Shown here: positions 6,499 through 13,692 of the stretch, piece by piece
How positions within the stretch are numbered: the first letter of the stretch is position 1
How the letters are laid out: each line of letters begins with the position of its first letter
Assembly (NCBI GenBank): GCA_947463285.1
Contig: CANHTV010000052.1
Span: 1 to 13,692 of the forward strand
Direction: 5' to 3'
Source: Verrucomicrobiaceae bacterium
Lineage (GTDB): Bacteria > Verrucomicrobiota > Verrucomicrobiia > Verrucomicrobiales > Verrucomicrobiaceae
Length of the DNA: 13,692 nt
Translations under genes and position numbers: made by a program
The notes under the pieces: generated by a model
What the model was told of the DNA's origin: nothing
Database searches by the model: none
What the model saw: the letters and a program-made list of their open reading frames with translations, nothing else

Positions 6499-9400
6499 AT
6501 GTCACGATTCTCCCGCATTCTCGCTACCTGTCTTGCTGTCTCCACCTCAGCTCTCGCGCTGACTCCACAGGAGATGCAACAGCGTCTTCAGCCGGTGCAG
6601 ACGAAAATGCCGCCGATGAAAAATCAGCATGAGCCGTTTTCGGGCGTGGTCAGGCATCCAGGTTATGAGGCACGCACTTGGGTGCGGTTTCCGTTTGTAC
6701 AAAATCCGGGTAGCTTTGGCATTGATCGCAAAGGACGTGTGTTTGTCGCTGAGGTGAATCGTTTTTGGCAGGGCGTGGCTGATCTTCGTGGGGTGAATGA
6801 ATTTATCCAAGGCGACTTCAAATCGGCGACGCTGGAGGATCGCACGAAGTTGCAAAACTCCATTCCGGGACGCTTTCCGGAAGGATTCTGGACGAACACG
6901 CCAGATCGCTTGATCCGACTGGAGGACAAGGATGGTAATGGTGCGGCGGACGAGCGCACGGTGTTTGCCGACAGTTTTTATGAGCCCTTGGATGGAATCG
7001 GTTTCTCGGTGTTGCCGGAGGATGACGCGGTTTATTTCACCTGTATCCCCAGTCTGCGAAAGCTCACGGACACCAATGATGATGGCATTGCAGACACGAA
7101 CGAAAACCTCGTGACGGGTTTCGGCGTGCGCATTTCCTTCATTGGACATGATCTGCATGGCATCGTGCGCGGCCCGGATGGGCGGCTCTATTTCAGCATC
7201 GGAGATCGCGGCTTTCATGTGACCACGAAGGAGAGCAAGGTGCTCGCCAAAGGTGGTGAAGGGGCCATCTTCCGCTGCGAATCCGATGGCTCAGGTTTCG
7301 AGGTTTTCTGCACCGGTCTGCGCAATCCCACGGAACTTGCCTTTGATGAAAACGGCAACCTTTTCACTTTCGACAACACGGGTGACATCGGCGACAAAGC
7401 GCGCCTCGTTTATGTCCTCGAAGGCAGCGAGTCGGGCTGGGACATGCGGCATCAGAGTGCGCATCAATATGTGAATGCTCTCGACTGGGAAGACTTCCAT
7501 CCAGCGAAGTCCATGTGGGTGGCGGAGCGTATGTTTGACACCTTCAATGAAGAGCAGCCGCAGTGGGTTTATCCGCCCGCAGCGCATGTGGCACGCGGGC
7601 CTTCTGGTGTGACCTGGGTGACGGGTGAGGCCGCGCCTGCTGACCTGCGTGGCAAGTTTTTGCTCAGTGACTATGGCGGCGCTTTGCAGAGCTGCGTCGT
7701 CCATGCAGTCGGCGTGAAGACTGCTGGCGCGGGCTTCACTCTCGGCTCTCAGGAAACTTTGGTGGAGGGCGTGGGCGCTAGTGATGTCGAACTGGGTTTT
7801 GATGGCAGCATTTATCTCTGCGACTTCGGCGGTGGCTGGTCAGTGAATTCCAACGGAGCCATTCATGTGCTTTCGCCGAAAGATAAAACCTTGCAGACCA
7901 AGGCTGCTGAAATGGCGGCTCGCTTTAAGCGCGGTGTCTCTAATGACAAGGTGAAGCAACTCGTCGAAGCTCTCCGCTCACCCGATCGTCGCCTGCGTCA
8001 GATGGCCCAGTTTGAACTGGTGAAACGCGGCGCTGAAGGCAAGGCCGCCCTTTTTGCCACCGCCAAGGATGTGACGCAAAAATCCACCACGCGTCTGCAC
8101 GGCATCTGGGGGCTCGGGCAGTTTGTGCGCCAGCAGCAGGCGGATGCCGTCGATGCACTGATCGAGTTGAGCCGAGATGCCGATGCCTCGTTGCGTGCGA
8201 ATGCGGCTCGTGTACTCGGCGATGCTTCGGGCGCGGCTGCGCGTGCTCGTTTGCTGGAAATGCTGTCGGATGCTGAAGCACAGGTGCGCTCGCTTGCTTG
8301 CATTGCCTTGAGTCGTGTCGCCAAGCCTGGTGATGCTGAAGTCATCGCCGCACTATATCAGCAGGCCGCGGCAAACACGGTGGTGGACCCTGTCATGCGT
8401 CACAGCTTGCTCACCGCGCTGCATCGCCTTGGCACCGAGGCCGATACTGTCGCTCATGCCGAAGATGCCAATCGCGAAGTGCGCCTCATGTCCCTGCTCT
8501 GTCTGCGCCGCCAAGGCAGTGCCGAACTCGCCCGCTTCTTAACTGACAGCGATGCCCAACTGCGCCGCGAAGCCGTGCGGGCGATCTACGACACCGCAGC
8601 CGTGGATGGAGCAGCCGGTGAAGCCCTTGCTGAATATGCCAACATCCTTGAGCTGCCACCGACCGTGCAGCGTCGTGTGGTGGCTGCCAACTATCGGATT
8701 GGTTCTGCCAAACATGCCGTTAGGTTGATGCGGTTGGCGGCGGAGGAGAAGCTCGACCCAAGTGTCCGCGAGGCCACGCTGCACGCGCTTCGCCTGTGGG
8801 AAAAACGCATCACCGCCGACCCCGTACTCGGAGGTCATCGCGCGATCCCCGGGACTGCTCGCTCAATGAAAAATCTTGGAGATCAGATTGGCGATGCGTT
8901 GAAAGCCTTTCTCGCCAGTAACCCGCCACCCACACTCGCCTCACTAGCGCTGAAGCTCACGGATGCAATCGGCACCGTGCTCGATGCGGTGACGCTGGCG
9001 AGCCTCGTCGGGCAAACTCAACTACAAGCAGAAGTGCGCGTGGCCGCACTCGACAGCCTCGTGAAGTCTGCGCCAGATGCAGCGCGTGGATTGATCCTAA
9101 CGCTGATCCAGGACAAGAGTGCCATCATGGCCGCAGCGGCTCTGCGTCATGGTCATGCCTTGAAGACGGAAGGCATCGCCGAGGCAGCCCGCAAGGCCAT
9201 CGACACCGCACCCATTCTTGCCGCTCGTGCCGGAGTCGAAATCATCGCCTCGTTGAGTTCCGCCGAAGCGCTTGAGAAGTGGACCCATCGCGAATCCAAC
9301 AACCTTCGTCGTGAGTTGTGGCTCGACTTTTTCCTCTCGCTGCAAGGCTCCACTGATGATAAGGCCAAACAGGCCGCTGCTGCCTACGCTGCCAGCGCCA

Positions 9401-9897
9401 TGGACGCCGTGCCAAAACTTAGCATGACTGGGGGTGATGCCAAACTTGGCGAGGTTGTTTTCCGCAATCAAGGTGCCTGCCTGCAATGCCACAAAATGGG
9501 TGATGAAGGCGGCATCCAAGGCCCACCGCTTGGTGATGTCGGCAAACGACTCAGCCGCGAAAAGCTTGTCGAGTCCCTGGTGAATCCAAGCGCTGAGATC
9601 GCTGCCGGATACGGTTTGTCATCGGTCACACTCCAGGACGGCAGCGTCATCGCCGGACGCATCACCCTTGACACACCCGAGAAGATCACGCTCATCGCCC
9701 TAGATGGCAACGAAAGCAGCCATGCACGCAGCCAGGTCAAAGCGATCACCCCACCCATGTCCGCGATGCCGCCGATGGCGCTGTCACTGCCACCCGCAAA
9801 TCTCCGCGATCTCATCAGCTACCTCGCCACCCGCACCTCTTTCAAACAGAGCGTCAAAGGTGCTGCCGACGCGCATGGGGAGAAGGTGGCGAAGTAG
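6499..9897 (+). CDS. PVC-type haem-binding protein: dehydrogenase-like propeller, HEAT repeats, CxxCH cytochrome domain
   Basis: Large secreted protein of 1132 residues belonging to the Planctomycete/Verrucomicrobium architecture known from TIGR02604 (N-terminal membrane-bound dehydrogenase-like) plus TIGR02603 (C-terminal haem domain). The signal peptide MSRFSRILATCLAVSTSALA is clear. Residues about 50-460 form a PQQ/sorbosone-dehydrogenase-like propeller with calcium-loop-like inserts DKDGNGAADE and DTNDDGIADTNE, and motifs HDLHGIVRGPDGRLYFSIGDRG and GLRNPTELAFDENGNLF. Residues about 476-975 are Ala/Leu-rich HEAT-like helical repeats. The haem motif CLQCH is at 994-998, and a methionine in MPPMALSLPP near the C-terminus is a candidate axial ligand. 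It probably oxidises a small substrate in the periplasm and passes electrons to its own haem; no member's substrate is known to me. ATG 6499 is preferred over the in-frame GTG 6466, which would add residues before the signal peptide. Confidence 0.93.
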   Translation: MSRFSRILATCLAVSTSALALTPQEMQQRLQPVQTKMPPMKNQHEPFSGVVRHPGYEARTWVRFPFVQNPGSFGIDRKGRVFVAEVNRFWQGVADLRGVNEFIQGDFKSATLEDRTKLQNSIPGRFPEGFWTNTPDRLIRLEDKDGNGAADERTVFADSFYEPLDGIGFSVLPEDDAVYFTCIPSLRKLTDTNDDGIADTNENLVTGFGVRISFIGHDLHGIVRGPDGRLYFSIGDRGFHVTTKESKVLAKGGEGAIFRCESDGSGFEVFCTGLRNPTELAFDENGNLFTFDNTGDIGDKARLVYVLEGSESGWDMRHQSAHQYVNALDWEDFHPAKSMWVAERMFDTFNEEQPQWVYPPAAHVARGPSGVTWVTGEAAPADLRGKFLLSDYGGALQSCVVHAVGVKTAGAGFTLGSQETLVEGVGASDVELGFDGSIYLCDFGGGWSVNSNGAIHVLSPKDKTLQTKAAEMAARFKRGVSNDKVKQLVEALRSPDRRLRQMAQFELVKRGAEGKAALFATAKDVTQKSTTRLHGIWGLGQFVRQQQADAVDALIELSRDADASLRANAARVLGDASGAAARARLLEMLSDAEAQVRSLACIALSRVAKPGDAEVIAALYQQAAANTVVDPVMRHSLLTALHRLGTEADTVAHAEDANREVRLMSLLCLRRQGSAELARFLTDSDAQLRREAVRAIYDTAAVDGAAGEALAEYANILELPPTVQRRVVAANYRIGSAKHAVRLMRLAAEEKLDPSVREATLHALRLWEKRITADPVLGGHRAIPGTARSMKNLGDQIGDALKAFLASNPPPTLASLALKLTDAIGTVLDAVTLASLVGQTQLQAEVRVAALDSLVKSAPDAARGLILTLIQDKSAIMAAAALRHGHALKTEGIAEAARKAIDTAPILAARAGVEIIASLSSAEALEKWTHRESNNLRRELWLDFFLSLQGSTDDKAKQAAAAYAASAMDAVPKLSMTGGDAKLGEVVFRNQGACLQCHKMGDEGGIQGPPLGDVGKRLSREKLVESLVNPSAEIAAGYGLSSVTLQDGSVIAGRITLDTPEKITLIALDGNESSHARSQVKAITPPMSAMPPMALSLPPANLRDLISYLATRTSFKQSVKGAADAHGEKVAK

Positions 9898-9978
9898 AAT
9901 TTCCGCTTATCAGGACGATTGATGAATGCCCTTTGAATCATCGGAAGATGCAAAGTTTCTTCTGCGTTCACAGGGCAC

Positions 9979-11721
9979 ATGACAACCATGCGTCTGACCA
10001 TCCTCCTCGCCGCTCTTTTTCCTCTGCTCTCCGCTTTTTCGGCGCAGCCGCTGAACGTTCTCTTCATCGCTGTCGATGACCTTCGGCCGGACATCGGCTG
10101 CTATGGGGTGACGCATGCGAAGACACCGAACATCGACCGCCTCGCGGCTCGCGGCATCGTTTTCGACAAAGCCTACTGCGCCCAGGCGGTGTGCAGTCCT
10201 TCGCGCACGGCCATTTTGACCGGCTTGCGCCCTGACACGACGAAGGTCTGGGATCTCGACACGCACTTCCGCGATGCGCAGCCGGATTGCGTGACGCTGC
10301 CGCAGCACTTCCGCATGAATGGCTATCATACGGTCGGGCTCGGCAAGCTCGAGCATCATGGCTTTGAAGACGGACCGTCGTGGAGCGAGCCGCGGTGGTT
10401 CCCGAGTGGCCAGATGGTGAAAGTAGATGAGCAGGACTGGACGAAGCATACCGTGACTTTGTTTGAAGGCGTGAAGAGCGAATTTGCGAATCCTTTGGAA
10501 GATGTAGCGAAGCGTAAAGGCGGCAAAGCGGGCAAAAAAGGCCCGTCATTCGAGATCAGCCCCAAGACCGATGATGAGCTGCCCGATGGTGCCGTGGCCG
10601 CAGAGGCCGTGAAACGGCTCGCAGGTCTTAAAGCGGCTGGAAAGCCGTTCTTCTTCGGCGTGGGCTTTGTGAAGCCGCATCTGCCATTTGTCGCTCCAAA
10701 AAAGTATTGGGACATGCATGATGCGGAGACGATCCCCGGTCCTGCGTTTGAAACCTATCCTGAGGGCACGCCCGATTTCGTCGGTCACACGAATGGCGAG
10801 TTGCACAGCTATCCCGGTGTGCCAGCGGGCAATCCGATCCCCGCCGATTTCGCCAAAACACTGCGCCACGGCTACAACGCCTGCATCAGCTACACCGATG
10901 CGCAGATTGGTCGCGTGCTCGATGCACTCGATAAAGAAGGCCTCACCGACAACACGGTCATCGTTTTGTGGGGCGACCACGGCTGGCAGCTCGGCGAGCA
11001 CGGCCTGTGGCACAAGCACACGAACTTCGAGATCGCCGCACGTGCGCCGCTGCTCATCGCTTTGCCCAAAAGCAGCACCGCAGGCAAACACTGCGCCGCG
11101 CCGACTGAGTTCGTCGATGTCTATCCCACACTCGCCGACGTGTGCGGCCTCAGCATCCCGCAAGGGCTCGCGGGCATGAGTTTGAAGCCCTATCTCGAAA
11201 ATCCCGACGTGCCGATGCAGAAACCCGCGATCAGCATCTATCCACGCTCGTCGAAGGAACACGGTGGCAGCCTCATGGGCTACAGCGTCCGCACTGAGCA
11301 ATGGCGCTGCACCTTCTGGCGCAAGCGCAACGCCGCCGACATCGGTTTCATCGAGCTCTACGACGAGCAAAACGACCCGAACGAGACCGTGAACCTCGCC
11401 ACCAAGCCCGAGCACGCCGCTTTGATCGAGTCCCTCAAAAAACACCTGCCACCCACCGGCAGCGATTCCCAACCACCGAAGAGCGGCAAGGTCGCCAAAA
11501 CCGTCGGCGGCAGCAAAAGCAAGGCCTACGACCCCAACGAGTCCCGCGACAAACGCTACGACCGCCTCTACCCCGGCAAACCCAAGCTCACCGAAGCCGA
11601 ATACCTCGCCGGTCAAGGCGGCGACAAAGCGGAATCCAAAGCCCGCTTTGCAAAACTCGATGGCGACAAGGATGGCTTCGTCACGCGTGAGGAGTTCATC
11701 AGCAGCGGGAAGAAGAAGTGA
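9979..11721 (+). CDS. Sulfatase, iduronate-2-sulfatase-like, with C-terminal EF-hand tail
   Basis: Secreted formylglycine sulfatase of 580 residues that would hydrolyse sulfate esters on polysaccharides. The signal peptide runs to about residue 22 (LLSAFSA, then QPLNVLF). Metal ligands include Asp33-Asp34 (AVDDLRPD) and Asp333-His334 (LWGDHGWQLGEHGLW). The maturation motif CSPSR begins at Cys72, the residue converted to formylglycine. VWDLDTHFRD, LPQHFRMNGYHT and FVKPHLPFVAPKKYWD are characteristic of the iduronate-2-sulfatase-like branch. After a Lys/Gly-rich linker (about 490-520) the C-terminus carries a degenerate EF-hand loop (530-541) and an intact one (561-572, DGDKDGFVTREE). An alternative start is the ATG at 9988. 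The gap from the haem gene is 81 bases without an obvious terminator. No maturation enzyme gene lies nearby. The actual sugar specificity is unknown. Confidence 0.94.
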   Translation: MTTMRLTILLAALFPLLSAFSAQPLNVLFIAVDDLRPDIGCYGVTHAKTPNIDRLAARGIVFDKAYCAQAVCSPSRTAILTGLRPDTTKVWDLDTHFRDAQPDCVTLPQHFRMNGYHTVGLGKLEHHGFEDGPSWSEPRWFPSGQMVKVDEQDWTKHTVTLFEGVKSEFANPLEDVAKRKGGKAGKKGPSFEISPKTDDELPDGAVAAEAVKRLAGLKAAGKPFFFGVGFVKPHLPFVAPKKYWDMHDAETIPGPAFETYPEGTPDFVGHTNGELHSYPGVPAGNPIPADFAKTLRHGYNACISYTDAQIGRVLDALDKEGLTDNTVIVLWGDHGWQLGEHGLWHKHTNFEIAARAPLLIALPKSSTAGKHCAAPTEFVDVYPTLADVCGLSIPQGLAGMSLKPYLENPDVPMQKPAISIYPRSSKEHGGSLMGYSVRTEQWRCTFWRKRNAADIGFIELYDEQNDPNETVNLATKPEHAALIESLKKHLPPTGSDSQPPKSGKVAKTVGGSKSKAYDPNESRDKRYDRLYPGKPKLTEAEYLAGQGGDKAESKARFAKLDGDKDGFVTREEFISSGKKK

Positions 11722-11776
11722 GTGTGATTGAGTCCTCTGGACTCATCTGAAGCAGTCCAGAGGCCTGCACCACACT
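11721..11776 (+). other. Overlapping inverted repeats between the two sulfatase genes
   Basis: CCTCTGGACT (11734-11743) and AGTCCAGAGG (11754-11763) form a perfect ten-pair stem with a ten-base loop. AGTGTG (11721-11726) and CACACT (11771-11776) could add an outer stem. A competing small hairpin, GAGTCC-TCT-GGACTC (11730-11744), reuses the left arm and cannot coexist with the long one. No T-run follows, so this is not a standard intrinsic terminator. It may be a Rho-assisted terminator, an RNA-processing or stability element, or a switchable structure. The repeats are directly visible; the role is open. Confidence 0.55.
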
Positions 11777-11836
11777 TCCTGAGTCACATTCATCACGAGC
11801 GACAAGAACAACGGAAGTATGTCGTTTGAAAGCGTC

Positions 11837-13414
11837 ATGAAAAAATGCGCACTGCTGATCTCGCTGGCTGTTTCGAATATCGCTTTCTCGGTTCAGCGCC
11901 CGAACATCGTCTTCATCTATGCCGACGACTGGGGCTTTGGTGATCTCGGCTGCCACGGGCATCCGCATTTGAAGACGCCGAACCTCGACCGCCTCGCACG
12001 CGAGGGCTCCGACTTTCATCAGTTCACGGTGTGCAATCCCGTGTGCTCGCCTAGCCGCACCGCCATCGTTACCGGGCAATATCCCGCGCGGCATGGCGTG
12101 CATCAGCACTTTGCCACGCACGCGGAGAATGTTGCTCGCGGCATGCCCGACTGGCTCGATCCGAAAGCGCCGCTGCTGCCGCGCACGCTGCATGAGGCCG
12201 GCTACACCACCGCGCACTATGGCAAATGGCATCTCAGTGGCCAGGATAAGACGATGAATGCGCCGCTGCCTGCCGAGTATGGCTACGATGCCGCCGCCGT
12301 GTGGGTCGGCCCAGGTCGCGGTGTCTTTGAAGGCACGAGTCTCGCCAAAGTGCCAGCCAAAGACGGCCCCATTTACCAAACCACCGCCGCCACGGAGAAT
12401 GCGCTGCGCTTCATCCGCGAAGCCAAAAATAAACCCTTCTACCTCAACCTCTGGCTGCATGAGACGCATCACCTCGTCGCCGCCTCCGACGAGGACAAAA
12501 AAGAATACCCCGACACCGCCGAGCCGCAGCGCACCTACTACTCAGCCGTTACCCGTGCCGACACACAAATCGGCCGCGTGCTCGCCCTGCTCGATGAATT
12601 GCAGCTCGCCGAAAACACGCTCGTCTTCTTCTCCAGCGATAACGGACCCGAAAACTCGCACACCAAGCCCGGCGAAAAATTTTATCACAGCGTCGGCACC
12701 ACCGGTGGCCTTCGCGGACGCAAACGCAGCCTCTATCTCGGCGGCGTAAATGTGCCCTTCATCGTCCGCTGGCCCGGCATCGTGCCCGCAGGCCGTGTGG
12801 ACAAGACCAGCGTGATCTCCGGCGTCGATGTCATGCCAACGATCCTCGCCGCGCTGGAGCTGAAAGCTCCCACTGGTTATCAAAGCGATGGCATCAACGT
12901 CCTCGCCGCTCTCCAAGGCCAGCCCTTCAAACGCGAAGCTCCCGTCTTCTGGGAATGGCGAGGCCCGCATTCCCAAGAAGCTGACTGGCCCACGCACTCC
13001 GCGCGCGATGGCGATCACATTCTCATCCACAACGCCGACTTCACCCGCGTGGAGTTCTACAACGTCCTCACCGACCGCGAGCAGCAGCACAACATCGCCT
13101 CCCAGCACCCCGAACTTGTCACCGCGCTCAAAGCCAAGCTCGACGCCTGGCGCAAAACCCTGCCCATGTCTTTTGCGCAGTCCGCTAGCCGCGCCACCGC
13201 CATCAAAGCGCCCGCCACACCGAAAAAGGCCCCCACTGTGGACCGCGCCGCCGCCTTCACCCGCTGGGACAAAAACACCGACGGCATCCTCACCCTCGCA
13301 GAATACACCAATGGCCTCGCCAAAAAAGACGACGCGCCGAAGCGCTTCCAAAGCTTCGACAAGAACAGCGATGGCAAACTCACACGCGAGGAGTTCGTTA
13401 TGATTTCTCGGTGA
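11837..13414 (+). CDS. Sulfatase, arylsulfatase A/GALNS-like, with two C-terminal EF-hands
   Basis: Secreted formylglycine sulfatase of 525 residues. The start at 11837 gives a classic signal peptide (MKKCALLISLAVSNIAFS, then VQRPN); an ATG at 11819 would add six residues and has a GGAAG only one base away, too close to act well. Metal ligands include Asp30-Asp31 (YADDWGFGD) and Asp268-Asn269 (SSDNGPEN). The maturation motif CSPSR begins at Cys70, with YGKWHL further on. GGLRGRKRSLYLGG and VPFIVRWPG resemble the arylsulfatase/N-acetylgalactosamine-6-sulfatase group, which differs from the upstream iduronate-type enzyme. An Ala/Pro/Lys linker leads to two complete EF-hand loops at 478-489 (DKNTDGILTLAE) and 508-519 (DKNSDGKLTREE). 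The substrate is probably a sulfated polysaccharide, but which one cannot be told. Confidence 0.94.
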   Translation: MKKCALLISLAVSNIAFSVQRPNIVFIYADDWGFGDLGCHGHPHLKTPNLDRLAREGSDFHQFTVCNPVCSPSRTAIVTGQYPARHGVHQHFATHAENVARGMPDWLDPKAPLLPRTLHEAGYTTAHYGKWHLSGQDKTMNAPLPAEYGYDAAAVWVGPGRGVFEGTSLAKVPAKDGPIYQTTAATENALRFIREAKNKPFYLNLWLHETHHLVAASDEDKKEYPDTAEPQRTYYSAVTRADTQIGRVLALLDELQLAENTLVFFSSDNGPENSHTKPGEKFYHSVGTTGGLRGRKRSLYLGGVNVPFIVRWPGIVPAGRVDKTSVISGVDVMPTILAALELKAPTGYQSDGINVLAALQGQPFKREAPVFWEWRGPHSQEADWPTHSARDGDHILIHNADFTRVEFYNVLTDREQQHNIASQHPELVTALKAKLDAWRKTLPMSFAQSASRATAIKAPATPKKAPTVDRAAAFTRWDKNTDGILTLAEYTNGLAKKDDAPKRFQSFDKNSDGKLTREEFVMISR

Positions 13415-13447
13415 GCGATTCGAGATTTCCGCGACTTTCCTGCTGTC

Positions 13448-13692
13448 ATGCGAACCACCTTTTTTATCGCCACCCTCTGTCTTGCTGTCATCACTGCTCG
13501 TTCAGCCGATTTGCAGCCGCCCATCACGGTTGGGCAGCGAGTCGCCACCTGCCACGCCAATCACCCGCTACAAATCCTCTCCAGCTACTGCCACTTCGCC
13601 GTCATCTACCGCAAGAGCCCCGTCGGCCTGCCCTTGCCGCTCGCCTTCCGCACGCTCAAAGACATCAGCGACGACGACAAAACCAAGCTCAA
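13448..13692 (+). CDS. Unrecognised secreted protein, N-terminal part only (runs off window)
   Basis: The frame is open from the ATG at 13448 to the window end (81 codons), 33 bases after the second sulfatase stop. The first 20 residues (MRTTFFIATLCLAVITARSA) are a clear signal peptide, so the product is exported. The mature part begins DLQPPITVGQRVATCHANHP and contains a second cysteine-histidine pair in SSYCHF. I do not recognise the family. The pattern VGQRV-x-T-C is faintly like the start of secreted SGNH/GDSL-type hydrolases in these bacteria, but the expected GHSFH block is absent. Spacing and direction suggest co-transcription with the sulfatase. Confidence 0.7.
   Translation, partial: MRTTFFIATLCLAVITARSADLQPPITVGQRVATCHANHPLQILSSYCHFAVIYRKSPVGLPLPLAFRTLKDISDDDKTKL

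Noticed and set aside
10546..11616. Long minus-strand open frame (356 codons) opposite the first sulfatase
   Set aside because: It is antisense to a clear sulfatase, has low-complexity Gly/Val/Ala composition and no recognisable motif; it arises from GC-rich codon usage on the other strand.
11734..11763. Classical Rho-independent terminator
   Set aside because: The stem is strong but is followed by CCTGCACC rather than a T-run, so it was kept only as an uncharacterised structure.
12542..13351. Minus-strand open frame (269 codons) opposite the second sulfatase
   Set aside because: It lies opposite the catalytic and EF-hand regions of a well-supported gene and shows no family features.
1..13692. 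tRNA, rRNA, CRISPR arrays, insertion-sequence ends or phage genes
   Set aside because: No repeated spacers, transposase motifs or RNA-gene hallmarks were seen in any gap; all intergenic spaces are about 100 bases or shorter.

Overview
The window looks like chromosomal DNA of a Verrucomicrobiota bacterium (or a close PVC relative). It is GC-rich, and nearly every plus-strand product starts with a Sec signal peptide. It encodes two formylglycine-type sulfatases with EF-hand tails, a sialidase, and a long propeller/HEAT/CxxCH-cytochrome protein of the type known almost only from Planctomycetes and Verrucomicrobia. The lineage is inferred from family content; no rRNA or other phylogenetic marker is present.

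Left block (1-3325, minus strand): a two-gene RND efflux operon. A lipoprotein periplasmic adaptor (2138-3325) overlaps by four bases (ATGA) the start of an HAE1/AcrB-type inner-membrane pump. The pump runs off the left edge with 713 codons visible. No outer-membrane channel gene is seen.

Junction (3326-4051): a short divergent promoter region with repeated ACCCT/AGGGT half-sites precedes the N-terminal DNA-binding part of a LysR-type regulator. After about 67 codons this runs abruptly, and out of frame, into the C-terminal part of a secreted glycoside-hydrolase-like protein. Both genes are broken. The simplest reading is a deletion or rearrangement that joined an efflux locus to a glycan-degradation locus.

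Right block (4051-13692, plus strand): a secreted alpha/beta hydrolase, a GH33-type sialidase, the large haem protein, an iduronate-2-sulfatase-like sulfatase, a second arylsulfatase/GALNS-like sulfatase, and the start of an unrecognised secreted protein. All are co-directional with short gaps, so they could form one or a few transcription units. Together they suggest extracytoplasmic removal of esters, sialic-acid-like caps and sulfate from complex glycans, with the haem protein as a possible periplasmic redox partner. That combined role is inference. No sulfatase-maturating enzyme, transporter, tRNA, rRNA, CRISPR array or insertion sequence is visible.

The points most worth following are the LysR/glycosidase chimera, a pair of mutually exclusive hairpins between the sulfatases, a C8 tract just before the haem-protein start, and the EF-hand tails on both sulfatases, one of which has a dead calcium loop.
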